A model generated the notes under the pieces. It saw only the letters and a list, made by a program, of their open reading frames with translations, was not told where the DNA came from and searched no databases. This document shows positions 42,761-50,946 of a stretch of 64,000 bases of DNA, piece after piece (within the stretch, counting starts at the first letter, position 1; every line of letters starts with the position of its first letter). The DNA is taken from contig NZ_CP107932.1 of assembly GCF_036032445.1 (NCBI RefSeq), forward strand, positions 5,892,501-5,956,500. The letters are read 5' to 3'. Source of the DNA: Nocardia sp. NBC_00416. Its GTDB lineage: Bacteria; Actinomycetota; Actinomycetes; Mycobacteriales; Mycobacteriaceae. A program made the translations under genes and the position numbers.

Positions 42761-43480
42761 GTGGCGCGGTGGCTGGCGGCAGAGCTCGTGCGAGCGCGCC
42801 CGGAGGCACCCGGCGCGCGCACTCTCACCCTGCGCATACCGGGATGGCCGGGGCATCTGCCCGGTCAGCACGTCGACGTGCGGCTCACCGCGCCCGACGG
42901 TTATCACGCCGAGCGCAGCTACTCCCTGGCCGCTCCCGCCGCCGGCGACCTGGTGCAGTTGACGGTGCAACGGGTGCCCGGCGGCGAAGTGTCGCCTTAC
43001 CTGGTGGACACGCTCCCGTTGGGCGCGTTCATCGAGATACGCGGACCCGTCGGCGGCTGGTTCGTCTGGGAACCTTCCGAATCGCCGGTGTTCCTGGTGG
43101 GCGGAGGCGCCGGCATCGTCCCGCTGATGGCGATGGTCCGGGCACACCGGGGCGCGGGTTGCGCCGCGCCGCTGCGCCTGATCTATTCCGTGCGCGAGCC
43201 CGGCGGACGGTACTACCGCGACGAACTGGACCAGCCCGGCGAAGGGCGGACGCGGGTGGATCTCCTGTACACCCGGCGCGCCCCGGCCGGTTTCCCGCGG
43301 CCCGTCGGCCGGCTCACCGCCGCCGACCTCGCCGATCACACTGGACCGCCGTCGTCCGGCGTCACCTGTTACGTCTGTGGCCCAACGGGTTTCGTCGAGG
43401 CGGCCGCGGAACTGCTGGTGGGCGCGGGGTACGCGCCGGGCGTCGTGCGCACCGAGCGGTTCGGTCCGAGCGGAGGATGA
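42761..43480 (+). CDS. FAD/NAD(P)-binding ferredoxin-reductase-type oxidoreductase
   Basis: A 239-residue flavin reductase with FAD motif ERSYSLAAPA, phosphate-binding region GGEVSPYLVDTL, NAD(P)-binding FLVGGGAGIVPLMAM and C-terminal CYVCGPTGFVEAAAELLVGAGY. No [2Fe-2S] domain follows. The GTG at 42761 lies one base after the upstream stop, and the frame open further upstream is a shadow of that gene. It probably transfers electrons between NAD(P)H and the molybdopterin enzyme. Confidence 0.88.
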   Translation: MARWLAAELVRARPEAPGARTLTLRIPGWPGHLPGQHVDVRLTAPDGYHAERSYSLAAPAAGDLVQLTVQRVPGGEVSPYLVDTLPLGAFIEIRGPVGGWFVWEPSESPVFLVGGGAGIVPLMAMVRAHRGAGCAAPLRLIYSVREPGGRYYRDELDQPGEGRTRVDLLYTRRAPAGFPRPVGRLTAADLADHTGPPSSGVTCYVCGPTGFVEAAAELLVGAGYAPGVVRTERFGPSGG

Positions 43481-43481
43481 A

Positions 43482-43775
43482 ATGACGACCTCACGATCTC
43501 GCGCTTTCGGCGACGACCACGTCGACGGCAATGCGCTGGCCGGCCCGCTGTCGGAAGTGTTCGTCGCCGATATCACCCTCTGCGATTGCCGCTGCGGGCA
43601 CTGCGGTCGCACCGGCCCGCTGGCCTCGGCCATGGTCTACACCCACTGTCCCGGCCGGGTGGCGCGCTGCTCGCAGTGTGCTCGCGTGCTGTTGCGGATC
43701 ACCGAGACGCCCACCGGCACCTGGCTGGATCTCGGTTCCGGCGCGTCGCTACGCCTGCCGGCCCCACCGGCCTGA
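43482..43775 (+). CDS. DUF6510 zinc-ribbon-like protein
   Basis: A 97-residue protein with paired cysteines CRCGHCGRTG and CPGRVARCSQCARVLLRI that look like a zinc ribbon (or a small metal site). The N-terminal HVDGNALAGPLSEVF is typical of DUF6510. It starts two bases after the reductase stop. Function unknown; its place in this operon suggests an assembly or electron-transfer role. Confidence 0.82.
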   Translation: MTTSRSRAFGDDHVDGNALAGPLSEVFVADITLCDCRCGHCGRTGPLASAMVYTHCPGRVARCSQCARVLLRITETPTGTWLDLGSGASLRLPAPPA

Positions 43776-43848
43776 GCCGCCGACCGAGTTCGGATCGTCC
43801 CGCGAGGATCGGAGGAGAGTGTGACCACTGTGCTGAGCCGATACTTCG

Positions 43849-44837
43849 GTGAACGAGCCTGACGTGCTGTTGCACAATGCGCGGCTCATCGACGGACGCG
43901 GCGGCGACCCGCTACCGGACGCGGCGGTCCTCGTCCGCGACGGCCGGTTCGCCTGGGTCGGGCCGCGCGGTGCGGAACCCGATGTCGGCGCGGAGCCGCG
44001 GATCGATCTGCGCGGCAACACCATCTGCCCCGGATTCTTCGACTGCCACGTGCATTTCGCGCTCCGGGTGCGAAGGCACCCTCTACGACGGTCTCGCCCA
44101 ACCCGCCTCCTACCGCACCCTGGCTGTGGTGGAACGCCTGCGGGTGACGCTGCACAACGGCGTCACCACGGCTCGCGACCTCATGGGTCTCGACACCGGA
44201 TACCGTGACGCGATCGCCGGCGGCCTCATCGAGGGCCCCGGCTGCTGGTGGCGATCAATATGCTGAGTCAGTCGGCCGGCCACGCCGATCTCGCTCCGCT
44301 CCGGTTTCGATCCGACCCCGTATCTCGCCGCCCCCGAGGCGCCCCCGTATCGCGTCGACAGCGTCGACGAGATACGCAAGGCCGTGCGCCGGCTGATCGC
44401 CGTGGGCGCGGATGTGGCTCGAGGTGGCGTCCAGTGGCGGCGTCACCAGCCCGAACGACCAGCCCGAATGGCTCGGTATGCGAACCGAATTGATCCGCGA
44501 CGCGGTCGAAGAGGGCATCGCCTACGGCGGTGAGCCGGTTGCCGCGCACGCCATCGGCTACGCGGGAATCGAGGCGGCGGTCGAGGCGGGCGTGAAGTTC
44601 GGCGGACTCACCCGCGCGGAGGCCATCGTCGCCGGTACCCGGACGTCGGCTCGACTGTGCGGTCTGGACGATCATCTCGGTACCGTCGAGACCGGAAAGA
44701 TCGCCGATATCGTTGTGGCCGAGGGTAATCCGCTCGACGATATCGATTCGCTGGGAGATCCCGCCAAGATCCTGCTGGTGATCAAGGACGGGGTCGCGGT
44801 GGTCGACCGCGATGGGTTCCTGTCGCCGACCCGCTGA
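43849..44837 (+). pseudogene. Metal-dependent amidohydrolase pseudogene
   Basis: Pieces of one amidohydrolase (imidazolonepropionase/prolidase-like) appear in all three frames: LLHNARLIDGRGGDPLPDAAVLVRDGRFAWVG...CPGFFDCHVHFAL, then CEGTLYDGLAQPASYRTLAVVERLRVTLHNGVTTARDLMG, then AINMLSQSAGHADL, then GFDPTPYLAAPEAPPYRVDSVDEIRKAVRRL, then WLEVASSGGVTSPNDQPEWLGMRTELIRDAVEEG. At least four frameshifts are needed (near 44070, 44237, 44300 and 44410). After AAHAIGYAGIEAAVEAG the reading jumps to VKFGGLTRAEAIVAGT, so about 150 residues holding later metal ligands are missing. The gene is non-functional. Confidence 0.88.
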
Positions 44838-44853
44838 ACCCGCCGAGCCGCGG

Positions 44854-45240
44854 TCAGGCCGGGGTGATGATCTGGATCAGGTTTCCGCAGGTATCGTCGA
44901 ATACCGCCGTGGTGACCGGTCCCGTCTCCATCGGTTCCTGCGTGAACGTCACCCCCAGACCGTGCAGCCGCTCGTATTCCGCCCGCACATCGGCGACCTC
45001 GAACGCGGTACCCGGAATGCCTTCGGCCGCCAGCCCTTCCTTGTAGGACTTGACCACGGGATGCCGGTCCGGTTCGAGCAGCAGCTCGGTGCCCTCGGGG
45101 TCCTCCGGTGAGACGAGCGTCAGCCACCGGTCCGCGCCCAGCGGGATGTCGTTCTTCTTGATGAAGCCGAGTACGCGGCCGTAGAAGTCGAGGGCTTTCT
45201 GCTGGTCGTCGACGAACACGCTGGTCCGGTGGATTTTCAC
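44854..45240 (-). CDS. VOC (glyoxalase-fold) family protein
   Basis: A 128-residue VOC protein: IHRTSVFVDDQQKALDFYGRVLGFIKKNDIPLGADRWLTLVSPEDPEGTELLLEP and a C-terminal VTTAVFDDTCGNLIQIITPA. Likely metal ligands are His (HRTS), Glu (TELLLE) and the terminal Gln (LIQI). The GTG start overlaps the stop of the upstream ArsR gene by 4 nt. Pairs of ArsR regulators and VOC proteins are frequent in actinobacteria. Function unknown. Confidence 0.87.
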   Translation of the reverse strand: MKIHRTSVFVDDQQKALDFYGRVLGFIKKNDIPLGADRWLTLVSPEDPEGTELLLEPDRHPVVKSYKEGLAAEGIPGTAFEVADVRAEYERLHGLGVTFTQEPMETGPVTTAVFDDTCGNLIQIITPA

Positions 45241-45524
45241 GGTGCCTGTCCTTTCGTGGTGGCCGGCCACCGTTCGGCGATGGCGGCCAGCGGAGTGGTG
45301 TCGAGATGGTGGAACTTGTACCGCCCCTGCTTGCGCGTGGTGATCAACTCGGCCTCCTCCAGCACCGCCAGATGCTGGGATACGGCTTGGCGGGTCAGGC
45401 TCAGCTGATGCCGGGTGGTCAGGCGGACGCAGATCTCGAACAGGGTCTGGCCGTCGTGCTCGGCCAGTTCATCGAGAATCGTCCGCCGAGTGGGATCGGC
45501 GAGGGCCTTGAAGATATCGCCCAT
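45237..45524 (-). CDS. ArsR-family transcriptional regulator
   Basis: A 95-residue winged-helix regulator: IFKALADPTRRTILDELAEHDGQTLFEICVRL, recognition helix SLTRQAVSQHLAVLEEAELITTRKQGRYKFHHLDTTPL. The single Cys is not in a typical metal-sensing CVC motif, so it belongs to the SdpR-like non-metal group. The ATG at 45524 coincides with the predicted transcription start. It heads an operon with the VOC gene. Confidence 0.9.
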   Translation of the reverse strand: MGDIFKALADPTRRTILDELAEHDGQTLFEICVRLTTRHQLSLTRQAVSQHLAVLEEAELITTRKQGRYKFHHLDTTPLAAIAERWPATTKGQAP

Positions 45525-45530
45525 GGGCCG

Positions 45531-45560
45531 ACAATAGGCAAGTAGATGCTTGCCTGTCAA
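45531..45560 (-). promoter_or_regulatory. Leaderless promoter with embedded ArsR operator
   Basis: On the minus strand TTGACA (45555-45560) and TATTGT (45531-45536) are separated by 18 bases. AGGCAAG (45536-45542) and CTTGCCT (45549-45555) form a perfect 7-bp inverted repeat filling the space between -35 and -10. The -10 lies 7 bases from the ATG. This indicates autorepression by the ArsR protein. Confidence 0.75.
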
Positions 45561-46015
45561 TATCGGTGCGGTCGCGCGCGCGGTCGCATCGTGCGACGTC
45601 CCCACTCTCGGAGTTGGGCCGACAACGTGGGACGGCGAACCGCGATGGAACGCCTGACGCGCAGGTCGGCGTCGGCGTGTGCCGTGCGATCCGGCGTCCC
45701 GCAGCCTCGGTGCGGTCAAACCTGTTGAGTACGGCAAGGATCCGGTTCCCGTCGTATCGGTGCGCGGCTGCGCTCGAGGCGGTATGCGAGATCGTCCCGG
45801 AAATCGCGGTGGCGCAATGGCGTCGGGACGAGCGCTGGGCGGCCCCGCATCCTGGTCGGGCGCCGCGCCCTGAACAGCGCAAAGTATCCCTACAGCTCGG
45901 GTGTGCGGTAGGCAATACGGGCCCGGGCGTAGGGGGGTAGATTAGTACCCGGAACTTCTCGTGGATAAACCAGCGGTCGGCCGGGCCGGGTTACCCGGGC
46001 AGGTAGGGAGCGTCA
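45561..46015. other. Intergenic stretch without recognisable gene
   Basis: About 450 bases with several short open frames but none with family features or a ribosome-binding site. A G-rich AT-broken segment (45930-45960) may hold the promoter of the following small gene. Confidence 0.45.
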
Positions 46016-46303
46016 GTGGAGCTCGAGGACGCGCGCCAGTTCGCGGCGCGGGTGTGGGGCAGCGCGAATACGACGCGGTCCGAACGTTTGGCCGCCGTCA
46101 AGGCGGATGCGCATGCACGTGGCAAGGAACCGTTCGACCTGGGTCGGCTCGAATCACTGTGCGATACGAGCCATGAGGGCCGGCTGGACCCCACCTCTTG
46201 GCGGCAGCGCCGGTTCGAGCTGATCTATTACAGCCATCCGGAGATGATGCGGATCGAAGACCTGGCCGAACATGTCATGATGTCGCAGGGCTGGACGGTC
46301 TGA
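46016..46303 (+). CDS. Hypothetical protein, 95 residues
   Basis: Frame MELEDARQFAARVWGSANTTRSERLAAVKADAHARGKEPFDLGRLESLCDTSHEGRLDPTSWRQRRFELIYYSHPEMMRIEDLAEHVMMSQGWTV. It is soluble and helical with charged surfaces; I do not recognise a family. GTG start with a TAGGGAG site 7 bases upstream. The third-position GC and residue balance look like a real gene. There are no obvious operon partners. Confidence 0.55.
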   Translation: MELEDARQFAARVWGSANTTRSERLAAVKADAHARGKEPFDLGRLESLCDTSHEGRLDPTSWRQRRFELIYYSHPEMMRIEDLAEHVMMSQGWTV

Positions 46304-46562
46304 CCCCTACTTTCGCCGGCCGGCCGCACGACCTCGAACGAACCCGTCCCCAGCGTTCTCACCCGGAGATCCGAACCTTCCAGATCCGCCCGATTGTGGT
46401 GTCTTCCACTCGTCCGATGAACGGCTATCGAAGAATTCCGCCGTCGGCCGCCTTGTCCACCACTCCCCGGCGCGTCCGGCAGCCTGTCGGACGAAAGGCC
46501 GTGCGCTATGGCACGCGTCCGGCCGGTCCGATCGGCAACGGGCGGTGCGCGAGAATGTATCC

Positions 46563-47012
46563 GTGACCACCGACGATGCCCGACCCGCCGCGCCCGTGAC
46601 CAGCGCATCGATCATCGTGCTGACCCTCGCGCGGCGGATCGAGAGCGAACTCGGCGCCGCGCTCGCGCCGCTGGATCTGACGGTCCGCCGGCTCGGCCTG
46701 CTCGGCCATATCTCCGGCGTGCCGGGGGCCTCGTTCAGCGATTTGGCGCGAATGTCGGGCATCAGCGTTCAGAGCGTGCACACGGCGGTGAAGTCCCTGG
46801 TCGACGCGGGGCTCGTCCGTGACCGGACGGCGCGAGCGGGTTCGGCGTCGACGATCGAACTCACCACCAAGGGATCCCGTCTGCTCGCCGAAGCGAAAGA
46901 AGCCGTGTCCACGGTCGACGACATCATGTTCGGCCCGGCGGCGGACCCGATCCAACAGCAGGTGGGCGGGGCCATCCTGGACGCGTTCGCCGGATTTCGG
47001 CCCGGCGCCTGA
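46563..47012 (+). CDS. MarR-family transcriptional regulator
   Basis: A 149-residue winged-helix protein: LTLARRIESELGAALAPLDLTVRRLGLLGHISGVPGASFSDLARMSGISVQSVHTAVKSLVDAGLVRDRTARAGSASTIELTTKGSRLLAEAKEAV. An in-frame GTG at 46545 is an alternative start. The large inverted repeat at 47061-47137, downstream of it, is a plausible binding region; the target gene there is broken. Confidence 0.85.
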   Translation: MTTDDARPAAPVTSASIIVLTLARRIESELGAALAPLDLTVRRLGLLGHISGVPGASFSDLARMSGISVQSVHTAVKSLVDAGLVRDRTARAGSASTIELTTKGSRLLAEAKEAVSTVDDIMFGPAADPIQQQVGGAILDAFAGFRPGA

Positions 47013-47057
47013 CCAACCTCGCCGGGTGCCTCTCAGCGGGTTCGGTCCGCCTATCGG

Positions 47058-47137
47058 TTGACCCACTCCATCATCCTTCAGTTCGACTGAAGCTACCTGC
47101 TAACCTTCAGCCTTATTGAAGGATGAATGGAGTGGGT
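47058..47137. promoter_or_regulatory. Nested inverted repeats, probable MarR operator region
   Basis: The outer arms 47061-47080 and 47117-47137 are inverted copies (20 bases against 21, one extra A). Inside are CTTCAG-TTCGA-CTGAAG (47076-47092) and CCTTCA-GCCTTAT-TGAAGG (47104-47122), two palindromes sharing the half-site CTTCA. TTGACC at 47058 could be a -35. Such nested dyads are typical of regulator binding. A 34-codon frame MEWVLEPCVAVTGIYNLIWA (47127-47231) begins in the right arm; it may be a remnant. Confidence 0.6.
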
Positions 47138-47273
47138 CCTTGAACCATGTGTTGCTGTCACCGGCATCTACAACCTGATCTGGGCAGCCGTGGTCGTGCT
47201 CATGATCGTCCGGCCCGGCTCCGTCACCTGACACCTTCGATCCAGCGACGACCGACACCGAAAGGACCGGAAC

Positions 47274-47440
47274 ATGACCGATCAGGGAGTCACCTTCATC
47301 AACGTGATCGAAATCCCCGGCGACCGCGTCGAGGAATTCGTGGCGCGGTAGCGCGAACGCGCCGCACTCATGCGGACAGCACCCGGGTTCCGTGATGTAC
47401 GCCTACACCGGGCGCTGCTGCCGGATTCCCGCTTCCAGCG
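47274..47440 (+). pseudogene. Antibiotic-biosynthesis-monooxygenase-like gene, nonsense-mutated and truncated
   Basis: MTDQGVTFINVIEIPGDRVEEFVAR is followed by TAG (47349-47351) where relatives have Trp, then in the same frame RERAALMRTAPGFRDVRLHRALLPDSRFQ. Homology stops near 47437, so the last half of the roughly 100-residue domain is lost. AAGGA precedes the ATG. The remnant runs into the 3' end of a gene on the opposite strand. Confidence 0.75.
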
Positions 47441-47921
47441 CGAGACCACCCTGCTGCCCTCGCATGGACGCGCGCAGCTGCTTCAGCGCGGCCAGGAAAG
47501 GTTCGTGGACTGCCCGCCACTCCGGCGAACCGGCGCCGGCTCGCTCGACCACCACGCTGTGCGCGATCAGGGCTTCCCGAATATCGCGCAGCCGCTCGTA
47601 GGCCGACCAGGCGTCGTCGCACACAGCTTGCGGCGCGACCAGTTCGAGTTCGTAGATCACCGCGACGAGGTGGTTGGACCGGAATGCCGCGGTGACCTCC
47701 GTGCGGTTCAGCGGGGTAGGCCCTTCGATGGCGAGGGCCTGGATCGCGCTGTCGGTCTGAGTGAGCGCCGTCAAATACTTCACGTAGACCTGACGTCGGG
47801 TGTCCTCGGTTCGCTCCGTTCGCTCCCGGCGGGCCCGGATGGTCTCCATCATCATGGTGGAGGCCGCCCCCAGGAGTGCTCCGCCCAGCGTCCCGACTAC
47901 TGCCACCCACTCCAGAGCCAC
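47403..47921 (-). CDS. Membrane-anchored hypothetical protein
   Basis: A 172-residue protein with an N-terminal membrane segment (VAVVGTLGGALLGAASTMMMETI) followed by a long helical cytoplasmic region. RRERTERTEDTRRQVYVKYLTALTQTDSAIQAL and AYERLRDIREALIAHSVV suggest a coiled-coil. Such single-span helical proteins are frequent in actinobacteria without known function. Its last residues (AGIRQQRPV) are encoded by the antisense of the truncated monooxygenase, so the natural C-terminus may have been replaced. Confidence 0.65.
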   Translation of the reverse strand: MALEWVAVVGTLGGALLGAASTMMMETIRARRERTERTEDTRRQVYVKYLTALTQTDSAIQALAIEGPTPLNRTEVTAAFRSNHLVAVIYELELVAPQAVCDDAWSAYERLRDIREALIAHSVVVERAGAGSPEWRAVHEPFLAALKQLRASMRGQQGGLALEAGIRQQRPV

Positions 47922-48289
47922 ACCGCTACATTACCGCCCCAACACCTTTCGATATCTGGTCGATCCGTCCAGTCGGGACGCAACGACCCCCGCCCTCCGG
48001 CACCGGCGTGGTGCCGGTGTGGCTCTCCGGGCCGGTGATCGCCGCATACCGTTGCCCCTGCCCCTCCGAGACCTCGTCGCGGCGGCAGGTCCCCACGAAC
48101 GCGACCCACGTCGAATCCGACCCGCGTGTCCCGAAGAGCAGTCCCACCATCAGGCAACAGGGCCGTTTCGAGCGACACCCTCGAACACACGCCGTGGGCC
48201 GGAACCGGATGATCGTCGAGCCGCCGGCGGCGGCACCGGCGCGATCGGCGGCATTGGCACCCGTGGTGCCACCGGAGGACACTGGGGGA
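47922..48289. other. Intergenic stretch without recognisable gene
   Basis: About 370 bases between the divergent membrane-anchored and small membrane proteins. No frame shows family features. I see no marked repeat. Confidence 0.45.
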
Positions 48290-48469
48290 ATGGTCGACAG
48301 GGAGCAACGCACCCCCTTCTACGGGATAGTGCTGATTCTCGCTGCGCTCGGTGCGTCGATAGCGGTCAGTTACTACGGGCCGGCCTGGTTGCGTGTCACG
48401 GTCTATATCGTCACGGTGTTGGCTGTCCTGGTCGGCGGCGTCATGACGTTCCGGGACTATTCGCACTGA
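48290..48469 (+). CDS. Small two-span membrane protein
   Basis: A 59-residue protein, MVDREQRTPFYGIVLILAALGASIAVSYYGPAWLRVTVYIVTVLAVLVGGVMTFRDYSH, with two hydrophobic segments joined by a short loop. GGAGG lies about 13 bases before the ATG. No family recognised. Confidence 0.6.
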   Translation: MVDREQRTPFYGIVLILAALGASIAVSYYGPAWLRVTVYIVTVLAVLVGGVMTFRDYSH

Positions 48470-48625
48470 CGTCGCGAACGCGGATGAACGTTTCCCCGGC
48501 TCGTCCGGGGCGACGCGCATCAGCGCAGCCGTCGGAGCGGGAGGGCGGACGACCCAGTCGGGGGAACCGGAAGATCCGGCCGGTCATATCGGGCGGCGTC
48601 GGGCCGGCCGCACGTGGTCGCTCGG

Positions 48626-49312
48626 TCAGCTGGGGCGGGTGGCGCGGTAGTAGGTGACCCGGCCGACGAGGCGATGGTGCTGGGTAGCCATCTCGTCACA
48701 GATGAACCCCGCCGAGCGCAGGAGCCGGGGGATGGTGCCGTCGAAGTTGTCCGGGACGAGGCGCGTCAGCAGCTTCTTCGGGGCCGCGAAGCCGTCCCCC
48801 TCTGTCGAGGTGCCGCCCACGTCGAGCAGGTGCAGTTGCCCGCCGGGGCGCAGCACCCGCCACACCTCGGCCGCGGTCCCGGCCTTCACGTCGGTCTCCA
48901 GGTGGTGCAGCATCAACGCCGAGAGCACCCGGTCGAACTCGCCGTCGGAACAGGGCAGCTGCTGGGCATAGCCGATCTCGAAACGGAGTCCGCTCGGCTC
49001 GTTCGCCTTTCGTTGTGCGCGGGCCAGTGCCCGTGGGTCGGGATCGGAGCCGACGATGTCGATACCGGGGCAGGCGTGTTTGGCCTTGATGGTGAGATTG
49101 CCTGTTCCGCAGCCGATTTCCAGAACACGGTGGCCGTCGCGAAGGTCGGCCTGGGTAATGAGCCTGTCGTGCATTCGCGGGGTGCCGAACAGTCGCGAGA
49201 ACAGGTCGTAACCCGGCAGTAGCGCGTGCAGGCCCGCGGCGGGCAGGTAATCGGGTCGTTGGGGAACGGCTCGGGGGATGTCATGTGGAGGATATTCGGT
49301 CATACCTGCCAT
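48626..49312 (-). CDS. SAM-dependent methyltransferase (UbiE/MenG-like class)
   Basis: A 228-residue class I methyltransferase: motif I HRVLEIGCGTGNLTIKAKHACPGIDIVGSDPDPRAL, post-I YAQQLPCSDGEFDRVLSALMLHHL, and LRPGGQLHLLDVGG. The C-terminal part is short. Nearby ATG codons at 49312 and 49303 are both possible starts. It is divergent from an AraC regulator 65 bp away, which probably controls it. Confidence 0.86.
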   Translation of the reverse strand: MAGMTEYPPHDIPRAVPQRPDYLPAAGLHALLPGYDLFSRLFGTPRMHDRLITQADLRDGHRVLEIGCGTGNLTIKAKHACPGIDIVGSDPDPRALARAQRKANEPSGLRFEIGYAQQLPCSDGEFDRVLSALMLHHLETDVKAGTAAEVWRVLRPGGQLHLLDVGGTSTEGDGFAAPKKLLTRLVPDNFDGTIPRLLRSAGFICDEMATQHHRLVGRVTYYRATRPS

Positions 49313-49377
49313 GATCGTCACCAGCTCACCACCATAATTGGCGGATTATCGGCGAGAACAGGACTATCTTCGGTGAC

Positions 49378-50277
49378 ATGTCCGAGGTCGTCGGCGCCAT
49401 TCCTCAGGTATCCCGTCCGGTGCGGTACCGGGCCGGAGTGCCGGTGCACGGATACCGGACCGATCCGGCCACCCCGCCGGTATCGGTGTGGCGGTTCGCC
49501 GCGCACCACCTGCCCCGCGATATCGGTCCGCATATCCACGACTTCCCGGCGCTGTTGTATCTCCACCGATCCGGCGAGGTCTGCGTGGTGGGCACCGGCC
49601 AAGTCGTCGACGGCGCCACGGTCGCCGCCGTGGACGAGGCGTTCGTGGTGTTCTTCGACCCCGCGGCGTTGGGCGATGACGGACGAGCACCCTGGCCCGC
49701 ATGGCGCACACACCCGCTGCTGTTCCCATTCGTCCACGGAACCGCCGGCGGAATGCTGCGGCTGCGGGTGCCCGTGGATCGTCGCGGACTGTGGCAGGAC
49801 ACGATCACGGCGATCGATCAGGAGATGACGCAACGCCAGGTCGGCTATCGGCAGGCGGCGCAGGCCCATCTGACGGTTCTGCTGATCGATATCGCCCGCA
49901 TGGCCGTCGACGTTGTCGCAGACCTGCGACGCAGCGACGAGCCCCTGCTGGCCGCGGTGTTCGACATCATCGAACGACGCTACGGCCGGCCCCTGTCGCT
50001 GCGCGACGTCGCCCGCGCGGTCAGCATGACGCCAGGACACTTGACCACCCTGGTGCGCCGTCGAACCGGGCGCACCGTCCAGGACTGGATTATCGAACGC
50101 CGCATGGCCGGGGCTCGCGCCCTTCTCGCCGATACCGACCTGCCCATCGCCGAGATCGCTCGTCGCGTCGGCATGCCCGACCCCGGCTATTTCACGCGAC
50201 TGTTCGGGCGAACCCACGGCATGGCGCCACGAGAGTGGCGCAGCCGACTTCAGCGGCCTGCGCGGGCCAGCAGGTAG
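49378..50277 (+). CDS. AraC-family regulator with cupin sensor domain
   Basis: A 299-residue regulator. The N-terminal cupin-like part (PHIHDFPALLYLHRSGEVCVVG...EAFVVFFDPAALG) is followed by a C-terminal AraC HTH (about 190-290): DIIERRYGRPLSLRDVARAVSMTPGHLTTLVRRRTGRTVQDWIIERRMAGARALLADTDLPIAEIARRVGMPDPGYFTRLFGRTHGMAPREWR. TATCTT 7 bases upstream of the ATG could be a -10 of a leaderless transcript. The end overlaps the convergent TetR gene by 28 bases. Confidence 0.88.
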   Translation: MSEVVGAIPQVSRPVRYRAGVPVHGYRTDPATPPVSVWRFAAHHLPRDIGPHIHDFPALLYLHRSGEVCVVGTGQVVDGATVAAVDEAFVVFFDPAALGDDGRAPWPAWRTHPLLFPFVHGTAGGMLRLRVPVDRRGLWQDTITAIDQEMTQRQVGYRQAAQAHLTVLLIDIARMAVDVVADLRRSDEPLLAAVFDIIERRYGRPLSLRDVARAVSMTPGHLTTLVRRRTGRTVQDWIIERRMAGARALLADTDLPIAEIARRVGMPDPGYFTRLFGRTHGMAPREWRSRLQRPARASR

Positions 50278-50849
50278 GAGCGCAGGACGAGGCGGAGTTC
50301 ATCGACCAGAGCGGGGCGGTCGGATTCGGGTGCGTCGACGATCATCGGCATCATGCCGCGCAGCGTCTGGATGGCGACCGCGGTGGTGCGGGAGCGGTCC
50401 ACGGGGGCGAGTTCGGGGAAGATCGCGCCGATGAGGCCTTCCACCTGACGATGGATGGCCTGGTGCGCGGGGGTGACGGCCACGCGCAGGGCGGCGGGCA
50501 TATCGGTGCGCGCGAACAGCGCTTTGAAGCCCGGGTTCGCCAGGTTGAATTCGACCAGGGGGCCGAGGATCCGGTTCAGCAGCACGTCCAGATCGGCCGG
50601 GTCGTCCCCGGCCTCGAACGTGCCGCGGAAAGCCACGAGTCGCTCACGGTAGAGCTCGGCCAGGGCGGCGGCCATTTCCTCCTTGTTGCGGAAGTACTGG
50701 TACAGCGAGCCCGGTGAGATGCCCGCGGCGGCGGCGATCGCGTTGGTGGTCGCGTTCTCGTAGCCGCGTTCGGCGAAGACCTCCGCTGCCGCGAGCAGGA
50801 TCTGTTCGATGCGGCGGCGGCCTCGCTCCTGGCGGCGCACCTCGGCCAT
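50250..50849 (-). CDS. TetR-family repressor of the MMPL exporter
   Basis: A 199-residue TetR: HTH RIEQILLAAAEVFAERGYENATTNAIAAAAGISPGSLYQYFRNKEEMAAALAELYRERL and a helical ligand domain (about 75-199). ATG at 50849 is preceded by AGAGGAG; the frame reads further upstream (MNTRIFKRSR) but has no ribosome-binding site. It is divergent from the MMPL gene, with two matching palindromes between them. Confidence 0.9.
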   Translation of the reverse strand: MAEVRRQERGRRRIEQILLAAAEVFAERGYENATTNAIAAAAGISPGSLYQYFRNKEEMAAALAELYRERLVAFRGTFEAGDDPADLDVLLNRILGPLVEFNLANPGFKALFARTDMPAALRVAVTPAHQAIHRQVEGLIGAIFPELAPVDRSRTTAVAIQTLRGMMPMIVDAPESDRPALVDELRLVLRSYLLARAGR

Positions 50850-50868
50850 GCGACTCCTCTTGAAAATG

Positions 50869-50916
50869 CGAGTATTCACTCGTATTCTTGGCTCAACTTA
50901 CGAGCATTCGCTCGTA
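50869..50916. promoter_or_regulatory. Two TetR operators between tetR and the MMPL gene
   Basis: CGAGT-ATTC-ACTCG (50869-50882) and TACGAGC-ATTC-GCTCGTA (50899-50916) are perfect palindromes with the same ATTC centre. Their centres are about 32 bases, near three helical turns, apart. Confidence 0.8.
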
Positions 50917-50946
50917 TACGTCGAAAGATTATCAGAGGGGCGACCC

